From Saccharicrinis sp963663905 (lineage in GTDB: Bacteria > Bacteroidota > Bacteroidia > Bacteroidales > Marinilabiliaceae), in assembly GCA_963663905.2 (NCBI GenBank), contig OY760657.1:4774001-4838000 (forward strand): a stretch of DNA of 64,000 nt. The letters run 5' to 3'. Position 1 is the first letter of the stretch. The number at the start of each line of letters is the position of its first letter. The position numbers and the translations under genes were made by a program. Below are positions 62,339-64,000 of the stretch, piece after piece. The notes beneath the pieces were generated by a model, which was given only the letters and a program-made list of their open reading frames with translations, had not been told where the DNA came from and did not search any database.

Positions 62339-63562
62339 ATGAAAACAAATCAAAAAACTATCCTTTTTATTTCTTTATTGCTATTTGTAACAAGTACTAT
62401 AGCAAAATCACAGAACTTTAAAGTCACCATTGACAAACCGATAAACGGAACTATTCAGTTACAGCCAGAAATTCCTGCAGATGGCTATATTAAACCAGGT
62501 ACAATTATTAAAGTAACTACTAATCCAGACAAAGGATTTGCATTAGATGCAGGCTATTATTCCATTCCCGGAATGTGGGGACAAGCTTATTCTGAGTTTT
62601 TTACAAAAACCTTTGAAGTAGAGGTAAATCAGGATCTTCATATTGGAGCATCATTTATTGAATCAAGAGAAATCAGCAACATCAATATGATTCAGAATGT
62701 AGTTTATGCTCAACCAGGTAAAAAGGCATTAAAATACGATGTATTTTCACCTAAAGGAGCAAAGAAATTGCCTTGCATTGTCATTATTCATGGAGGAGGA
62801 TGGTCATCGAACAATGAGGATGTAATGAGAGGATTAGCGAGAGAATTGGCAAAGGACGGCAAATATGTGGTATTTAGTATTGATTACAGATGGGTTAAGA
62901 AATTAGATGGTGATGAAACAGCCAATACCATGAATGTATTAATTGAGGATGTTTATGGTGCCATTGCCCATATTATTGAACATGCTGATGAATATGGTGC
63001 TGATCCTACTCGTATTTGTTTAACCGGAGATAGCGCTGGCGGACATTTATCTGCTGCTGCTGCTGACATGCTTAATAAAATTGGAGATGGTGGTTTTGGA
63101 TTGACTGAAGGAGTATATGAATTCAAACCAACTTACATTCCCAATAATAAAACTGTTGAAGACGTAAAAAAAGAACTTGTAGCTTCAATAAAGGCTGTAG
63201 CACCAAGTTATGGGGTATTTAATGGAGATCGCTTAATGCAATTTTATAATGATTCAACACTAGGAAATCATTGGGGCTATGAGATAGCGCCATTAACAAA
63301 CATCCCAAATGCATCGGAAAGGAGAATTCCTCATTACCTTACCAGAGGAACCAAAGATTTTCTAATACAAGATGCCGAAGTTACAGATTATGTGAATGCA
63401 TTAGTTGAAGCAGGACAGAGAGTTCAATATGTACAAGTTGGGGGAGCTGGTCATGCTTTTTTTGACTGGAAACCAGATCAAAAAACTAAAGATACTTTTT
63501 ATAAATATGGAGTTTATTATGCAGCTGAAATGGAAGCCTTTTTTAATTCTATAGTCTACTAA
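62339..63562 (+). CDS. Secreted alpha/beta-hydrolase (carboxylesterase/lipase type) with N-terminal beta domain
   Basis: 407 residues from the ATG at 62339, chosen because it opens a Sec signal peptide (about 1-24); upstream in-frame sequence to 62225 is not signal-like. An N-terminal ~95-residue beta domain includes GTIQLQPEIPADG and GYYSIPGMWGQ, a repeat-type module I have seen attached to Bacteroidota hydrolases. The catalytic domain shows the oxyanion HGGGW and nucleophile GDSAGGH motifs of the HSL/BD-FAE-like esterase group, and a late GGAGHAF with the catalytic His. Likely hydrolyses ester substituents outside the cell; the substrate is unknown. It appears monocistronic. Confidence 0.85.
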   Translation: MKTNQKTILFISLLLFVTSTIAKSQNFKVTIDKPINGTIQLQPEIPADGYIKPGTIIKVTTNPDKGFALDAGYYSIPGMWGQAYSEFFTKTFEVEVNQDLHIGASFIESREISNINMIQNVVYAQPGKKALKYDVFSPKGAKKLPCIVIIHGGGWSSNNEDVMRGLARELAKDGKYVVFSIDYRWVKKLDGDETANTMNVLIEDVYGAIAHIIEHADEYGADPTRICLTGDSAGGHLSAAAADMLNKIGDGGFGLTEGVYEFKPTYIPNNKTVEDVKKELVASIKAVAPSYGVFNGDRLMQFYNDSTLGNHWGYEIAPLTNIPNASERRIPHYLTRGTKDFLIQDAEVTDYVNALVEAGQRVQYVQVGGAGHAFFDWKPDQKTKDTFYKYGVYYAAEMEAFFNSIVY

Positions 63563-63571
63563 AATACTTCG

Positions 63572-63622
63572 ATAAACATCAACATCTCCTTGTTATAAAC
63601 TATTGGGGGTGCTGATGTTTAT
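63572..63622 (+). terminator. Long inverted repeat after the esterase gene
   Basis: ATAAACATCA (63572-63581) pairs perfectly with TGATGTTTAT (63613-63622) across a 31-base loop, 10 bases after the stop. There is no T-run, so terminator function is doubtful. Confidence 0.35.
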
Positions 63623-63701
63623 ATACCAACATTTATTTATCAGGTAGAACTCACCAGCAAATTTAATCATTCCTTAGAGAAAATATTTGAATGCTTCAAT
63701 T

Positions 63702-64000
63702 TTAATTGATTGTTTCATATACCTTTCTTGACTCCACAATATCATCAAAATGATCCAAAGCCCAACCGACAAGACCATGTAAAGGTGGCATTAAACTAAC
63801 TCCTGTATCAGATAATTCATATTCTACTTTTGGAGGTATTTGCGCATAAACTTTTCTCATCACAAGCCCATCAGCTTCCAGCTTCTTAAGTGTTACAGCT
63901 AGCATCTTTTGAGAAATAGAATCTATCAATTTATGTATCTCATTAAAGCGCAATACACCTTCATCTTCCAGTAATAATAAAACAAGAATAGACCACTTAT
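63702..64000 (-). CDS. HxlR-family transcriptional regulator, partial (N-terminus outside window)
   Basis: On the minus strand the frame is open to the window edge and reads KWSILVLLLLEDEG, RFNEIHKLIDSIS, QKMLAVTLKKLEADGLV: the HxlR winged-helix signature, with the F-x-E-[IL] and S-x-K-x-L-x-x-x-L-[KR] elements. The visible part is about 99 codons; only a short N-terminus is missing. HxlR regulators are small (about 110-130 residues) DNA-binding proteins that respond to aldehydes, redox stress or unknown signals and often control a divergent gene. The target would lie to the right of the window. Confidence 0.9.
   Translation of the reverse strand, partial: KWSILVLLLLEDEGVLRFNEIHKLIDSISQKMLAVTLKKLEADGLVMRKVYAQIPPKVEYELSDTGVSLMPPLHGLVGWALDHFDDIVESRKVYETIN

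Noticed and set aside
1..64000. CRISPR arrays, phage, integrated plasmid, tRNA or rRNA genes
   Set aside because: None was seen by eye; no direct-repeat array with regular spacing or tRNA-like cloverleaf was found in the intergenic regions.

Overview
This is an AT-rich chromosomal window from a member of the Bacteroidota, most likely in or near the order Bacteroidales/Marinilabiliales. The lineage call rests on -7 promoter boxes of the Bacteroidota type (TAnnTTTG) upstream of many genes, weak Shine-Dalgarno sequences, families largely restricted to this phylum (DUF4369 thioredoxin-like lipoproteins, DUF3810, DUF4350), an Ala/Glu-rich C-terminal extension on ribosomal protein bS16, and a C-terminal extension on lysyl-tRNA synthetase. 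Nearly everything is chromosomal housekeeping. There is no phage, plasmid, CRISPR array, rRNA or tRNA gene that I can see, and no intact insertion sequence.

Layout. 1-2430: the C-terminal end of ftsH, then cdsA-psd (phospholipid synthesis). 2430-12196: two lipoproteins with redox-dead thioredoxin folds plus an RDD membrane protein read leftward, and divergently a SpoIIM / membrane protein / DUF4129 / DUF4350 / MoxR / DUF58 operon read rightward; this is a widely conserved module with no settled function. 12205-17264: priA, an LPG-synthase-like membrane protein and a KamA-family radical SAM protein. 17540-22146: the cell-elongation operon mreC-mreD-mrdA-rodA, without mreB beside it. 22364-28283: a tripartite RND efflux operon (outer-membrane factor, adaptor, pump). 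28597-32716: a hypothetical secreted protein, then a methionine/threonine locus (metY, hom) headed by a short peptide whose end is almost all methionine, followed by a perfect 11-bp hairpin; this looks like a translation-coupled attenuator and is the most interesting element in the window.

32770-40389 (leftward): gnd, pdxB, an acyl-CoA synthetase, rimM, rpsP, a HAD phosphatase and a DUF3810 peptidase-like protein. 40487-43852 (rightward): mpl, a sensorless methyl-accepting chemotaxis protein and a SpoIIAA/STAS-like protein. 43932-56960 (leftward): ahcY, ribF, a LytS/LytR-type two-component pair with a LiaF-like membrane protein, a large ABCG-type transporter with an FHA-like region, a lipoprotein, recJ, lipB and lipA. 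57398-61538 (rightward): lysS-gpsA-pgi. 61600-62338 is a non-coding stretch with REP-like palindromes and an 11-bp tandem repeat, followed by a secreted alpha/beta-hydrolase and the 3' part of an HxlR-type regulator cut off by the window edge.

Functionally the window is dominated by envelope biology: phospholipid synthesis, peptidoglycan elongation and recycling, efflux, envelope-stress sensing and lipoproteins. Core metabolism (methionine cycle through metY, hom and ahcY; lipoate; flavin; PLP; pentose phosphate) is interspersed. All calls come from reading the sequence and from knowledge of the families; no database search was run.
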